Below are positions 17,558-25,452 of a stretch of 64,000 nt of DNA, piece by piece. Within the stretch, counting starts at the first letter, position 1; every line of letters begins with the position of its first letter. The position numbers and the translations under genes were made by a program. The notes below the pieces were generated by a model. The model was not told where the DNA came from. It searched no databases and was given only the letters and a program-made list of their open reading frames with translations. Source of the DNA: Succinivibrio dextrinosolvens DSM 3072 (GTDB lineage Bacteria; Pseudomonadota; Gammaproteobacteria; Enterobacterales; Succinivibrionaceae); the NCBI RefSeq assembly GCF_900167015.1, contig NZ_FUXX01000005.1, forward strand, positions 19,325 through 83,324, read 5' to 3'.

Positions 17558-19399
17558 CTAGTTCTTATCCTTAAAATCAGCGTTAAGCCATTCTTTTATA
17601 ACTTCCGCAGTCAGCTGAGGTTCATTGGAAGCCAGAGTTCTGACAGCCTTGAGCAGATCAGCTTCTTTATGAAGGTTAGGAAGCTCAATACCGCCGTCAT
17701 TGTTGATAGTGTATACCTGATCAGCAAGTTCCTTGTTCTTGGCTATCAGGTTGAAATCGTCATAGCCGTCAAGTGCAGACTGAGAATCGAGCTCGTCCTG
17801 CTCTGCCTCTGGAGACATATCCTCCTCGTCCTTGTGCAGCAGCTTGTTGAGCAGAGGACGTATCACGAAGATAACCACAATCAGCACAACAATAACAGAT
17901 CCGCCGATACGTACAAGTCTGTAGAAGAACTCCTGCTCGTACCAAGGTAGTGGAGGCTTAACATCGCCATGAGGGAAACATACAGTCTCAACCTTTACAA
18001 AGTCACCGCGAGTCTCATTCAGGCCTAAACCACCGCGAACCAGATCAGCGATCTTATCTAGATCCTGCTGTGAACGAGGCTCATATTTAACACCGCCTTC
18101 AGCATCCACAATACGGTCATAGTCAACTGCAACAGATACAGTCAGACGGGATACGATATTTGATGGACGAACAGTATGTCTTACTGTGGTATCAACTTCG
18201 TAGTTACGAACAGCTTCACGGCTTTCCTTACGATTTGAGGTTGAATCCGAAGAGCTTCCTGTACCGTCCTTCAGCTGCTGTGGAATTGCAGCGTTTGCAG
18301 GAGGCTGATTAGAAAGAGAGCCAGGAACACCGTAAGGATTCTTCTTATCCTCATTACCAGACTGTTCCTTTAAGGTCTCTGAACGTACTGCCTGAGAATC
18401 AGGATTATAAAGCTGAGCTGTTTCCTCCTGTACGGTGGTATCAAGAGTTACATCAACCTCGGCAGAGTAACGGCCAAGACCAAGCATTGGCATCAGTATT
18501 GAATCAAGCTTATCGCGATACTGAGCCTCACGCATGGTTCTCATTTCAAACTCACGCTGAATCTTGCTCTCAGGAGTATCCCCCTTTACCTCGGCGCTTA
18601 ACTGACGGCCATTATGATCGGTAACAGTAACATCCTTTGACAGAAGATTATGTACTGAGGATGCTACAAGGAATCTGATGGAATTAACATTCTCTGGAGA
18701 CAGATAGGTATTTGGCTTTAGAGTAACAACTACAGCAGCACTTGGTCTGCTCTTCTCTCTTGCAAATACATTGTCCTTTGGAATTGCTAAAAGTACGGTT
18801 GCATGTGAAATACCGTCAATACGCTCAATGGCTCTTGCAAGCTGAACCTCACGGCTGTGCTTGATTCTCTCGTTTTCCATTCTCTGGGAAACACCGAAGC
18901 CAGAGTCGGTCATAATAATCTGATCACCCTCGTCGGTTGCCTCCTGAGGAAGAGCAATACCCTTACGCAGCATCTGCTCGGTAATATCGCTGTACTCGTT
19001 TGCATCCACGATAATGGTGTTATTGTTTGCAAGCTTGTATTTGTAGCCTTCAGTATCTAAAAAGTCCAGTACGTTTCCGATTTCCTGAGATGAGTACTGT
19101 CCAAGCTTTCTCTCTGTATCAGGGGTCTTGCCGCCTGTTGAGGTGAAGCTTATAACCGCAAAAATGATACCCGCAACAAAGATAACCAGGAAAATGAGGA
19201 TCACCAGACGGCGAACCATTTCGCCATCCTTAAAGAAACTCTTTATAGCCGAGTGCTTCTCAGGAATACCGGTACTAGGAACAGGAGCGGAATCTGATAC
19301 AGCAATATCAGTTGATGATGCATCAGCACCATCAGTTGTAGCTGGCAGATTGCTTTCATCCTGATTTCCTGGAGCAACTGGGAATCCGTTTTCTGACAT
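17558..19399 (-). CDS. fliF: Flagellar MS-ring protein FliF
   Basis: 613 residues. A membrane helix near residues 50-72 and another near 500-520 (SVIVVLIVVIFVIRP) bracket the periplasmic ring-building domains, with ARAIERIDGISHATVLLAIP as the characteristic core. The C-terminal cytoplasmic tail, which binds FliG, is acidic. FliF assembles the MS ring, the platform for the C-ring and export gate. It follows fliE after 28 bp. Confidence 0.97.
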   Translation of the reverse strand: MSENGFPVAPGNQDESNLPATTDGADASSTDIAVSDSAPVPSTGIPEKHSAIKSFFKDGEMVRRLVILIFLVIFVAGIIFAVISFTSTGGKTPDTERKLGQYSSQEIGNVLDFLDTEGYKYKLANNNTIIVDANEYSDITEQMLRKGIALPQEATDEGDQIIMTDSGFGVSQRMENERIKHSREVQLARAIERIDGISHATVLLAIPKDNVFAREKSRPSAAVVVTLKPNTYLSPENVNSIRFLVASSVHNLLSKDVTVTDHNGRQLSAEVKGDTPESKIQREFEMRTMREAQYRDKLDSILMPMLGLGRYSAEVDVTLDTTVQEETAQLYNPDSQAVRSETLKEQSGNEDKKNPYGVPGSLSNQPPANAAIPQQLKDGTGSSSDSTSNRKESREAVRNYEVDTTVRHTVRPSNIVSRLTVSVAVDYDRIVDAEGGVKYEPRSQQDLDKIADLVRGGLGLNETRGDFVKVETVCFPHGDVKPPLPWYEQEFFYRLVRIGGSVIVVLIVVIFVIRPLLNKLLHKDEEDMSPEAEQDELDSQSALDGYDDFNLIAKNKELADQVYTINNDGGIELPNLHKEADLLKAVRTLASNEPQLTAEVIKEWLNADFKDKN

Positions 19400-19427
19400 A
19401 TTAGTTCCTCATCATCCGAATATGCAG

Positions 19428-19853
19428 TTAAATCTGCATCTGAGATATGGTTCTGTAAGCTTCAATCATCTTGTTTCTAATCTGAACGGTAGCGTCAAAA
19501 GATAGACTGGCCTTCTGAGTTGCCAGCATTACGTCTGACAGGGTGACCTTTCTGTCACCAAGATCGAAACGTGTCTGTTTATTGGCGGCATCGTTCTGAA
19601 TGGTATTAACATTCTCAAAAGCTTCATGAAGCATGTTGGCAAAGGCACCAATGTTATCCTTGGTCTGAACTGAATCACTCTTGTCTGACTCAGACTGACC
19701 TGGCACCATTACCGGAGCATTTTCAATCTTCTGCTGCAATGTATCTTTCATGCCAGTTGATGCAACCTGCAAAGAACGCATATTCTGCTGCATTCTCTGA
19801 AGCTGATTTAACATTGTAGGGTTAGCTACTAAAGGATTGATCATTAAACTCAT
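19428..19853 (-). CDS. fliE: Flagellar hook–basal body adaptor FliE
   Basis: 141 residues. The C-terminal half carries the FliE signature: FANMLHEAFENVNTIQNDA, then DVMLATQKASLSFDATVQIRNKMIEAYRTI. FliE links the MS ring/export gate to the rod. It is the first gene of the fliE–J operon. A strong GGAGGAAT ribosome site precedes the ATG. A CTGTCA/TGACAG hairpin (19863-19880) lies directly before that site in the leader, and a sigma-54-like element lies 50 bp upstream. Confidence 0.94.
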   Translation of the reverse strand: MSLMINPLVANPTMLNQLQRMQQNMRSLQVASTGMKDTLQQKIENAPVMVPGQSESDKSDSVQTKDNIGAFANMLHEAFENVNTIQNDAANKQTRFDLGDRKVTLSDVMLATQKASLSFDATVQIRNKMIEAYRTISQMQI

Positions 19854-19903
19854 AGATTCCTCCTGTCAAAAAACTGACAGACACATATTGCTACGAGTAT
19901 CTA

Positions 19904-19919
19904 ATCAATTAGCATGCCA
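19904..19919 (-). promoter_or_regulatory. Sigma-54-like promoter for the fliE–fliJ operon
   Basis: The minus strand reads TGGCATGCTAATTGAT, with GG and the TTG block at the correct RpoN spacing. The -12 dinucleotide is GA instead of GC, so this is a weaker match than the fliK promoter. The start of transcription would fall about 40 nt before the fliE ATG. Confidence 0.5.
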
Positions 19920-20024
19920 ACTTTCAAATCATACTCACGAAAAGATAACACTACTAGTTTAATCGTACTTACTTTTAAACAAATACAAAAAGAAAAATTA
20001 TCAAAGAGTTGAGTTGAATCGCAT

Positions 20025-20054
20025 AAAAAAAGGCCGATTATAGTTAACCGGCCT
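20025..20054 (-). terminator. Rho-independent terminator of the asparaginase gene
   Basis: On the minus strand, AGGCCG...CGGCCT form a perfect 6-bp GC-rich stem (20031-20036 with 20049-20054) followed by seven T residues. It lies 30 bp beyond the stop of the asparaginase gene. Confidence 0.85.
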
Positions 20055-20083
20055 ATTATTTTATTTACGGATAGAATCAGATA

Positions 20084-21229
20084 TTAGTACTTGTCAAAAA
20101 TCTTCTGGATTTCAGCCTTCTTTGAAGTCTTGGTCAGAGCAAGTCTTAGTAGAACTGCAGCCTTCTGTGGCTGAAGATCATCGCAGCGAAGTACGTTTGC
20201 AATATCGTAGTCATCACTTGCTGATACATAACCTGAACCTACACGGGTACTGCGAACCACAATCATCTCAGGATGTCTTGCAATTGCCTCTTTCCAGCTT
20301 ACGCTGTACTCACCGCTGCCGGCACCTGCGATAACAATACCCTTATAGCCCTTCTGAGCATAGTAATCAATAATTGAACCGTCGGTATCTACGTTAAAGT
20401 AAAGAACAGCAACTTTAGGTAAGGTCTTCAGATTTGAAACATTAAACTCGGTGTTTACTGTGTGCTTCTTTACAGGCTGACTGTAGAACAGAACATTATC
20501 ATCAATTACATAGCCCATACAGCCGTAATCGCCAGAATTAAAAGCATTTACATTGAAGGTGTTAATCTTGCGGATGTCACGTGCACCATAGATTCTGTCA
20601 GAAATAACAGCCATTACGCCCTTACCCTTGGCACTTGGATTAGAAGCCAGAGCTACAGACTGATGAAGATTTAATGGACCATCTGCAGAGATTGCAGTTG
20701 AAGGTCTCATAGAACCGGTTACAACAACAGGCTTGTCAGTCTTTAGTACAAGATTCAGGAAATATGCAGTCTCATCTAAGGTATCAGTTCCATGGGTAAT
20801 TACAAAGCCGGATACAGATGAATCCTTAGCAAGTTTATTTATGCGGTTTGCAATCTGTAACCAGATCTCTGAGGTAATGTCGTCTGAATTGATGTTGCAG
20901 ATCTGCTCGCCATGAACATTAGCTACATCAGATAGCTTTGCAGCCTCTGCCAGAGCCTCAACATTCAGCTGACCTGGCTTGTAGTTGGTTGACTTACCCT
21001 CAGCACCGGTACCGGCAATGGTGCCGCCGGTTGCAAGAATTGCAACAGTTGGAAGATTCTTCTTAACCTGTTTCTTCTCAGGAGCAGGAGTGCTTACAAC
21101 GGTAGTTGCGCCTGTGGTTGCAGACACAGCTGTGGACTGAGCTTCGGTGTTTGTAGCACAGCCTGTTGTAATTGCTAAAGCTAAAGCTATTGGTAGAATA
21201 GCTACACCTTTAAATAGATTTTTTTTCAT
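20084..21229 (-). CDS. ansB: L-asparaginase type II, predicted lipoprotein
   Basis: 381 residues. The N-terminus is a lipoprotein-type signal peptide with a lipobox ending at Cys24 (LAITTGC), then a Thr/Ala/Pro-rich linker to about residue 60. The enzyme domain has the two asparaginase threonine motifs: ILATGGTIAGTG and VITHGTDTLDETAYF. The closing block VVRSTRVGSGYV is typical. It converts asparagine to aspartate and ammonia, here probably tethered to an envelope membrane. Enteric AnsB is soluble periplasmic, so lipid anchoring is a departure. In anaerobes it can feed fumarate respiration through aspartate. Confidence 0.93.
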   Translation of the reverse strand: MKKNLFKGVAILPIALALAITTGCATNTEAQSTAVSATTGATTVVSTPAPEKKQVKKNLPTVAILATGGTIAGTGAEGKSTNYKPGQLNVEALAEAAKLSDVANVHGEQICNINSDDITSEIWLQIANRINKLAKDSSVSGFVITHGTDTLDETAYFLNLVLKTDKPVVVTGSMRPSTAISADGPLNLHQSVALASNPSAKGKGVMAVISDRIYGARDIRKINTFNVNAFNSGDYGCMGYVIDDNVLFYSQPVKKHTVNTEFNVSNLKTLPKVAVLYFNVDTDGSIIDYYAQKGYKGIVIAGAGSGEYSVSWKEAIARHPEMIVVRSTRVGSGYVSASDDYDIANVLRCDDLQPQKAAVLLRLALTKTSKKAEIQKIFDKY

Positions 21230-21905
21230 AAATAAACTCCAATTGTTTGAGACATTTTTCTTTACGTTTCAGCGTAAAGAAAAGAAATATCCTCTTAACG
21301 CATAAACCATCAGTAAAAAGGATAATCTTTTACTGTTAGCTCTGACTGACGCTGATATGTGTTTGATTTTATGTTGTTATTTATAAAAAACAACCTGACA
21401 CCATCATTTCTCCCTATTAAAGGACACAATGAATTATTTACATGCACAAAATCACTTTTGAGGTGCAGATTCACCGAAAGAACAGAATGTCGTGTATCAG
21501 TTAAATTCGCCCCACAAGAAACCGTGCGTAAATTTAGTGCAAAGTCCCAAGGTCTAGTATAAAGTTGCTCAAAAAATTAAATTTTGACGAGATTCAATAA
21601 ATTGATAAAAAGAAAAAACTTAGGATAATTATTTGAATTTAAAACGAGTTTTATTAAAAATTAATTTAAAGTTCTAATATAAAACTTACCTTTTCCTACG
21701 AAAATTATTAAAAGCAAAAATACTGTTTTCTTTTGATGGTTATTATGATTCTGAGCTTTATTCATCTATGCCTTAAGATGACTAGAGAAGAGGCTTATGA
21801 CATATTTTTTCACAGTTGTTTTTAAGATTCAGACAGTTATATCAGCTCTTTTTCAAAATTTATCCTATATTTGTATAAGTACACTGGTATTTCTCGGAGT
21901 TTATT
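21230..21905. other. Intergenic region with two inverted repeats upstream of the asparaginase gene
   Basis: TTTTCTTTACG (21256-21266) and its exact complement (21273-21283) flank TTTCAG, 27 bp before the asparaginase ATG. CAGTAAAA (21311-21318) and TTTTACTG (21328-21335) form a second perfect repeat. Either could be an operator or a leader hairpin. The rest (21340-21905) is AT-rich with no open frame I trust. Confidence 0.45.
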
Positions 21906-22325
21906 ATGCTGTTAAATGTTGCATATGTAGTAGCTGGAGTTCTGCTGCTGTTCTTTATCTATGATATGTTTTTGAAGAAAAAACCTAATTTTCGCAGCCT
22001 AACGATTTTTGTGGCTGGCATCCTGAGTGTTGCCGCCTGCACCTATATTCTATCCACCAATATTGAGGAACATCTTGATAATGCGCTACATCAGGGACAG
22101 CCTCGTTCTGTTTCCTGCATGTTCAATAATCCTGTGGTAAATCCTAAATCATTCACAGACGATGTGGCTCGATACGCTGCAATGTGTAAGGATGATTATG
22201 AGAAGAAATATGGAGATTCAATCAGGATTCTGCCTTCATATGAATACTCATTCATAGATTCAGGTGCATATCTTGATGTTACCTTTGATGTGATTGAACT
22301 TATAAAAGATAAAGAACAAAAATAA
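21906..22325 (+). CDS. Membrane-anchored protein of unknown function
   Basis: 139 residues. Two hydrophobic segments (about 3-19 and 31-49) are separated by a basic loop (LKKKPNFRS), and a polar C-terminal domain with two cysteines follows. GGAG lies 8 bp before the ATG and an intrinsic terminator follows the stop, so it is a stand-alone gene. I do not recognise the family. The topology suggests the C-terminal domain lies on the same side as the N-terminus. Confidence 0.65.
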   Translation: MLLNVAYVVAGVLLLFFIYDMFLKKKPNFRSLTIFVAGILSVAACTYILSTNIEEHLDNALHQGQPRSVSCMFNNPVVNPKSFTDDVARYAAMCKDDYEKKYGDSIRILPSYEYSFIDSGAYLDVTFDVIELIKDKEQK

Positions 22326-22345
22326 CAGCTAGGTAAACCTCCTTC

Positions 22346-22374
22346 AAAAAGCTATCGTAAAGATAGCTTTTTTT
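22346..22374 (+). terminator. Intrinsic terminator after the 139-residue protein
   Basis: AAAAAGCTATC (22346-22356), loop GTAAA, GATAGCTTTTT (22362-22372) with further T residues. It is a classical stem plus U-tract, 20 bp after the stop at 22325. Confidence 0.85.
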
Positions 22375-22396
22375 ATTCCATAATATTTTTACTCGG

Positions 22397-22594
22397 TTAA
22401 AACCGACTCGGTTGTGATCGAGTAAAAACACAGAAGTTAAATCCTAAGCCTGTAAACCAGCGCAGATTCTGTCCGGCAATAAGACTAGCACTGCTGACAA
22501 TGAACACAGTCAGGACCAGAAAGATCATCGCATAGGCTTTAATTTTAATAGATGGATCTGCAGATTTTTTTACCTGCAGATCATAGAAAGACAA
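22397..22594 (-). CDS. Possible small single-helix membrane protein (TTG start)
   Basis: 65 codons in frame after the higA stop, starting from TTG at 22594 with no convincing ribosome site. The only support is a clean hydrophobic helix (AYAMIFLVLTVFIVSSASLIAG) preceded by Lys residues. It may be the remains of a longer gene or not a gene at all. Confidence 0.28.
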   Translation of the reverse strand: MSFYDLQVKKSADPSIKIKAYAMIFLVLTVFIVSSASLIAGQNLRWFTGLGFNFCVFTRSQPSRF

Positions 22595-22610
22595 CTAGTG
22601 TTTTGAAAAA

Positions 22611-22886
22611 TTAAACTAGGGAAACCTGAAGTTTCTTTCCAAGGCCCTTTGCAAGTTTTAAAAGTGTATTCAAAGAAGGATTTGCATTGCCGTTTTCAAT
22701 TTTTGACAAATCGGCCTGAGTAATACCTGTCAGCTCTGAAAGCTCCTTCTGAGTAAGATTCTTCTCTTTACGAGCAAGAATAATACTTTCAATCAGAGCA
22801 TATTTTGACTCTAATGCATCGTATTCCTTCTTTACTTTTGGATCTTTTAGCTGCTCTGCAAGAAAATCTTCAAATTTATTACTCAT
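22611..22886 (-). CDS. higA: HigA-like helix-turn-helix antitoxin
   Basis: 91 residues from ATG 22886, which has GGAG at 8 bp; an ATG at 22892 is too close to that site. The XRE-type HTH is clear: LTQKELSELTGITQADLSKIENGNANPSLNTLLKLAKGLG (in pieces). Its gene overlaps the 3' end of the toxin gene upstream, the toxin-first order typical of higBA. HigA proteins neutralise HigB and repress their own operon. A 20-bp palindrome upstream of the pair is a likely operator. The antitoxin is intact although the toxin frame is broken. Confidence 0.85.
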   Translation of the reverse strand: MSNKFEDFLAEQLKDPKVKKEYDALESKYALIESIILARKEKNLTQKELSELTGITQADLSKIENGNANPSLNTLLKLAKGLGKKLQVSLV

Positions 22887-23254
22887 TTTCATTGCTCCTT
22901 CTTAAAAAATCTTCTCTGTATTTTTTCGCAATCTCTATTTCTTTTCGTGGAGTTTTTTGAGTTTTCTTAATAAAACCATTGGTTAATACAGCTTTTTTAC
23001 CGACGTAAAAGAAATAAAGGACTCTTGTTAGATTCGTTCCAACTTTAGTACGAATTTCAAGGATTCCATCATCTAAAGGCGATGATTCCGGCTTTCTAAG
23101 TGCAGGGCCAACTTTAGCCAACAGCCAACAGATTAATGTTGCGTAAAGTTTTTGCTTTTAATTTTTCATCAAGACCTAATAAAAAGTCCCTTGCCGGCAT
23201 AGAGCCATCTTCTTTTTCATAGAAAATGACCGAAAATTCTGATTGCTGGTCCAT
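22879..23254 (-). pseudogene. higB: HigB-type (Gp49-like) toxin broken by a 7-bp tandem duplication
   Basis: From ATG 23254 the frame reads MDQQSEFSVIFYEKEDGSM... KAKTLRNINLLAVG and then hits TAA. The next frame continues AKVGPALRKPESSPLDDGILEIR... to the stop at 22879. At the break, AGCCAAC occurs twice in tandem (23116-23122 and 23123-23129). Removing one copy gives NINLLAKVGPALRKP and a continuous 122-residue Gp49/HigB-like protein with the expected order of conserved blocks. HigB toxins are ribosome-dependent mRNA endonucleases. A truncated product could start from TTG 23121, but it would lack the N-terminal strand and helices. Confidence 0.82.
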
Positions 23255-23290
23255 AATTGTTAAAATACCTTTCTTCTTATATATTGAGGT

Positions 23291-23310
23291 ATATATGTTA
23301 TAACATATAT
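23291..23310. promoter_or_regulatory. 20-bp perfect palindrome, probable higBA operator
   Basis: ATATATGTTATAACATATAT is its own reverse complement and lies 37 bp before the toxin ATG, in promoter position. HigA-family antitoxins bind such palindromes to autoregulate. The link to this HigA is inferred from position. Confidence 0.6.
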
Positions 23311-23464
23311 TTACATGATAAATAGAGCCTTTTTATTTGAATAGATTTTTTTCTGGGACGCTTTTTTGTGCGATGAGAAGAAGGAGCTAACAATTTAGAA
23401 AATAAACAAAAAAAAATGAGACTTTTCATCTTAATATGTTATTTAAAACTGGAACGATAATGAG

Positions 23465-23650
23465 CTATAAAGCCAAAACAATAGAGGTAACAATAAGAGG
23501 AACAATAAAGAGCATAAGAAATATAATCAGATGATTCTTGAGAGTTGTTCCGTCCTGAGATTTCTTATCTTCTTTAAGAGAAAGATTGAACAACGGATAA
23601 TCGACTATACAGATTATTAAAACAATCAGAATTAACTTAGTAAGAGTCAT
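23465..23650 (-). CDS. Small two-helix membrane protein, paralogue of the 29.2-kb protein
   Basis: 61 residues: a hydrophobic N-terminal helix (LILIVLIICIVDYPLF), a polar middle with LSLKEDKKSQDGTTLKNH, and a second helix (IFLMLFIVPLIVTSIV). The spacing and residues L.LK..DKK..D....H..IF.LFI.P.IV align without gaps with the protein at 29201-29398, so the two are paralogues. Function unknown. It is divergent from the gene at 23758. Confidence 0.55.
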   Translation of the reverse strand: MTLTKLILIVLIICIVDYPLFNLSLKEDKKSQDGTTLKNHLIIFLMLFIVPLIVTSIVLAL

Positions 23651-23757
23651 ATAGTTCCCCTCTCTGTTACCTTAAGTATAATCTCTGCAGGAACAGATAT
23701 CAGAATCTGGAATAGTCATCTTCTATAATATAATCATGGGAAACAGAGGAGGCTGCT

Positions 23758-23997
23758 ATGTCTCAGAAAGAACCTGCCTATTACGGTTATGAACTGAAGA
23801 AAGTTTCTTATGATGAGTACATCAGAGAGCGTACAGATACTCCTCTGTGGAGAAAGGTGCTGGCTCGGTTTATTCTTGCCTTTTTCGCTTTCTTGTCAGT
23901 TCTAATAAAATTTTTCAGTGTAATCTTAGAACCAGAAGTTTTTGCTTTCCTATTATTTACAGCTGTAGCTGTTTTCTTCTGTTATAACATTATCTGA
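23758..23997 (+). CDS. Small membrane protein of unknown function
   Basis: 79 residues. A polar N-terminal segment rich in Tyr and charged residues (about 1-32) is followed by two hydrophobic helices (about 33-54 and 58-78). A good AGGAGG ribosome site precedes the ATG. The upstream 33 bp (23695-23727) resemble those upstream of the 29.2-kb gene. No family recognised. Confidence 0.6.
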   Translation: MSQKEPAYYGYELKKVSYDEYIRERTDTPLWRKVLARFILAFFAFLSVLIKFFSVILEPEVFAFLLFTAVAVFFCYNII

Positions 23998-24097
23998 AAA
24001 ACTACGTTTCAATACTGCTTTCTATATACCTAAATTTAAGCATTTAATTCTCCTACTCCTAGTGTTTTTTTTATTTAAGCTAATCGTCTATACTTAT

Positions 24098-24124
24098 AAG
24101 TAGGAAAATATGAAATTCCTACTT
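24098..24124. promoter_or_regulatory. Inverted repeat before vapB, probable autoregulatory operator
   Basis: AAGTAGGAA (24098-24106) and TTCCTACTT (24116-24124) are exact reverse complements 9 bp apart. They lie between a TATACT -10-like box (24089-24094) and the vapB ATG at 24141. AbrB-fold antitoxins bind such repeats at their own promoters. Confidence 0.6.
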
Positions 24125-24140
24125 TTAAAGAGGATTTACG

Positions 24141-24428
24141 ATGTCAGAATCATTGTTTGTAAATGACGCCAGAGTAATGGCAAAGGGTCAGGTTACAATT
24201 CCTAAGAAAATACGAGCTATTCTTGGAATTGAATCAGGAGATCGTGTTTCTTTTGTTGTATCTGGTAATGAAGTAAAAATTGTAAATTCGGCTGTTTATG
24301 CAATGATGCAGCTGCAGAAGCAGATGAAAGGTGCAGGAAAGAAAGCAGGCCTAATAACAGAGGAAGATGTTGCAAAGTGGATCACTGAGTCTCGTGCAAA
24401 GGATTCAAATGATAAAGGTAATGCTTGA
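24141..24428 (+). CDS. vapB: AbrB/MazE-fold antitoxin (VapB-like)
   Basis: 95 residues. The N-terminal swapped-hairpin DNA-binding domain shows the SpoVT-AbrB signature ARVMAKGQVTIPKKIRAILGIESGDRVSFVVSGNEVKI (read in pieces). The C-terminal helices (about 50-95) would bind a PIN toxin. AGAGGA precedes the ATG. The stop overlaps the start of a PIN-domain reading frame, the usual vapBC arrangement, but that toxin is truncated. Confidence 0.85.
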   Translation: MSESLFVNDARVMAKGQVTIPKKIRAILGIESGDRVSFVVSGNEVKIVNSAVYAMMQLQKQMKGAGKKAGLITEEDVAKWITESRAKDSNDKGNA

Positions 24429-24507
24429 TACCAACATCTTTATCTCCGCAACTTTTTTTTCAAATAGGAAGGCAAGGATTAACTTACCTTCCTTTGATTT
24501 GCTGTGA
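24421..24507 (+). pseudogene. vapC: VapC (PIN-domain) toxin remnant
   Basis: An ATG overlapping the vapB stop opens a frame reading MLDTNIFISATFF, the N-terminal PIN signature including the first catalytic Asp. It continues only to a TGA at 24507 (28 residues against about 130 for the family). The sequence just after the signature contains a stem, GGAAGG.. with ..CCTTCC. The rest of the toxin is missing, so this is a deletion remnant. Confidence 0.7.
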
Positions 24508-24571
24508 CAGCTAAACTAAGCTAACAGGTTGTTACATAAAGAAATTTAAATAATTTGAGGACTAATTTAAT

Positions 24572-25351
24572 TTAGAGCTCCTTTATCGCTGAAAAATCTA
24601 TACTCCAGTCAATCTCACTTGGAGATTTATTTAGAATCGCTGCAACTTCCCTGCATCCGCAATCACACATATCAAGTTTGCTGCAGTCTCTGCAAAAGGA
24701 AGGATGGTAATCACTGTTAGCAAAAATCCGCCAGTAATCAAGGTTGGAAACAATGTTTTCATCAAAAACGCTGCCGACTATTACCGGAGAATGATTGCAA
24801 CATCTTACCTGACCTGCAGGATCAATTACAAAGAAATCTTTTGCGGCTGCACATTTATACCCTATTGATATATGCTTATATTTGGAAGGCTCTTTAATTA
24901 CACATAAAGGAATTTCTGTTCCGACATGCCCATATCGACCAGCCTCTGATAAAACATCCTCGGCAACATCTAGCATTTCATTTATCTGTTCGTTAGTCAA
25001 AAGAAGCTCTTCCATATAGGAAAGGCCTCTTCCTCCAGGAAGAAAGCGATTCAGAAGAATACTTGAGGCCCCATTCAAAAGAGCAAGAGCTAAGGTTTCA
25101 TATAACTCTGAAATATTAAGTTTTGTAACAGTGACGTTGCAGGTAGTTTCCATTCCTAAAGCTTTAGCTCTTTGAAACCAGTAAAGAACATTTTCAGCGT
25201 TATCAACACCAGTGAGTTTTTTGAAATTGCTAAAACCCGGAAGGCTCATACTTAGATGTACATTAACCTCTTTGAAAAGCTTCAGGTATTCCTCACTCAT
25301 GAGTAGTCCGTTTGAGATCAGGACAAATGACTGAGGTAAGCCTAGTTTTTT
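24572..25351 (-). pseudogene. Radical SAM/SPASM enzyme, C-terminal part (separated by IS110 insertion)
   Basis: Reading leftward from the insertion point, the frame begins LGLPQSFVLISNGLL and runs into EVNVHLSMSLPG, the strand pattern of the radical SAM barrel. It ends in a SPASM-like cysteine set (GYKCAAAKDFFVIDPAGQVRCCNHS, later CRDCSKLDMCDCGC). Such domains bind auxiliary Fe-S clusters in peptide-modifying enzymes. An ATG at 25300 opens a 242-residue frame, but it lacks the CxxxCxxC cluster loop, which is on the other side of the IS at 27135-27392. Confidence 0.85.
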
Positions 25352-25452
25352 ATGAAAGCACCATAAGACTTAAATCTTCACGGCACAATAAAATCCTAGC
25401 CTCAGATTTGAGGCTTAAAAATCCCTTATAACTTCAAGTGGTTAGTTATACC

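Noticed and set aside
21359..21562. 67-codon plus-strand frame in the asparaginase upstream region
   Set aside because: No ribosome site, no conserved-looking segment; it probably arises by chance in AT-rich DNA.
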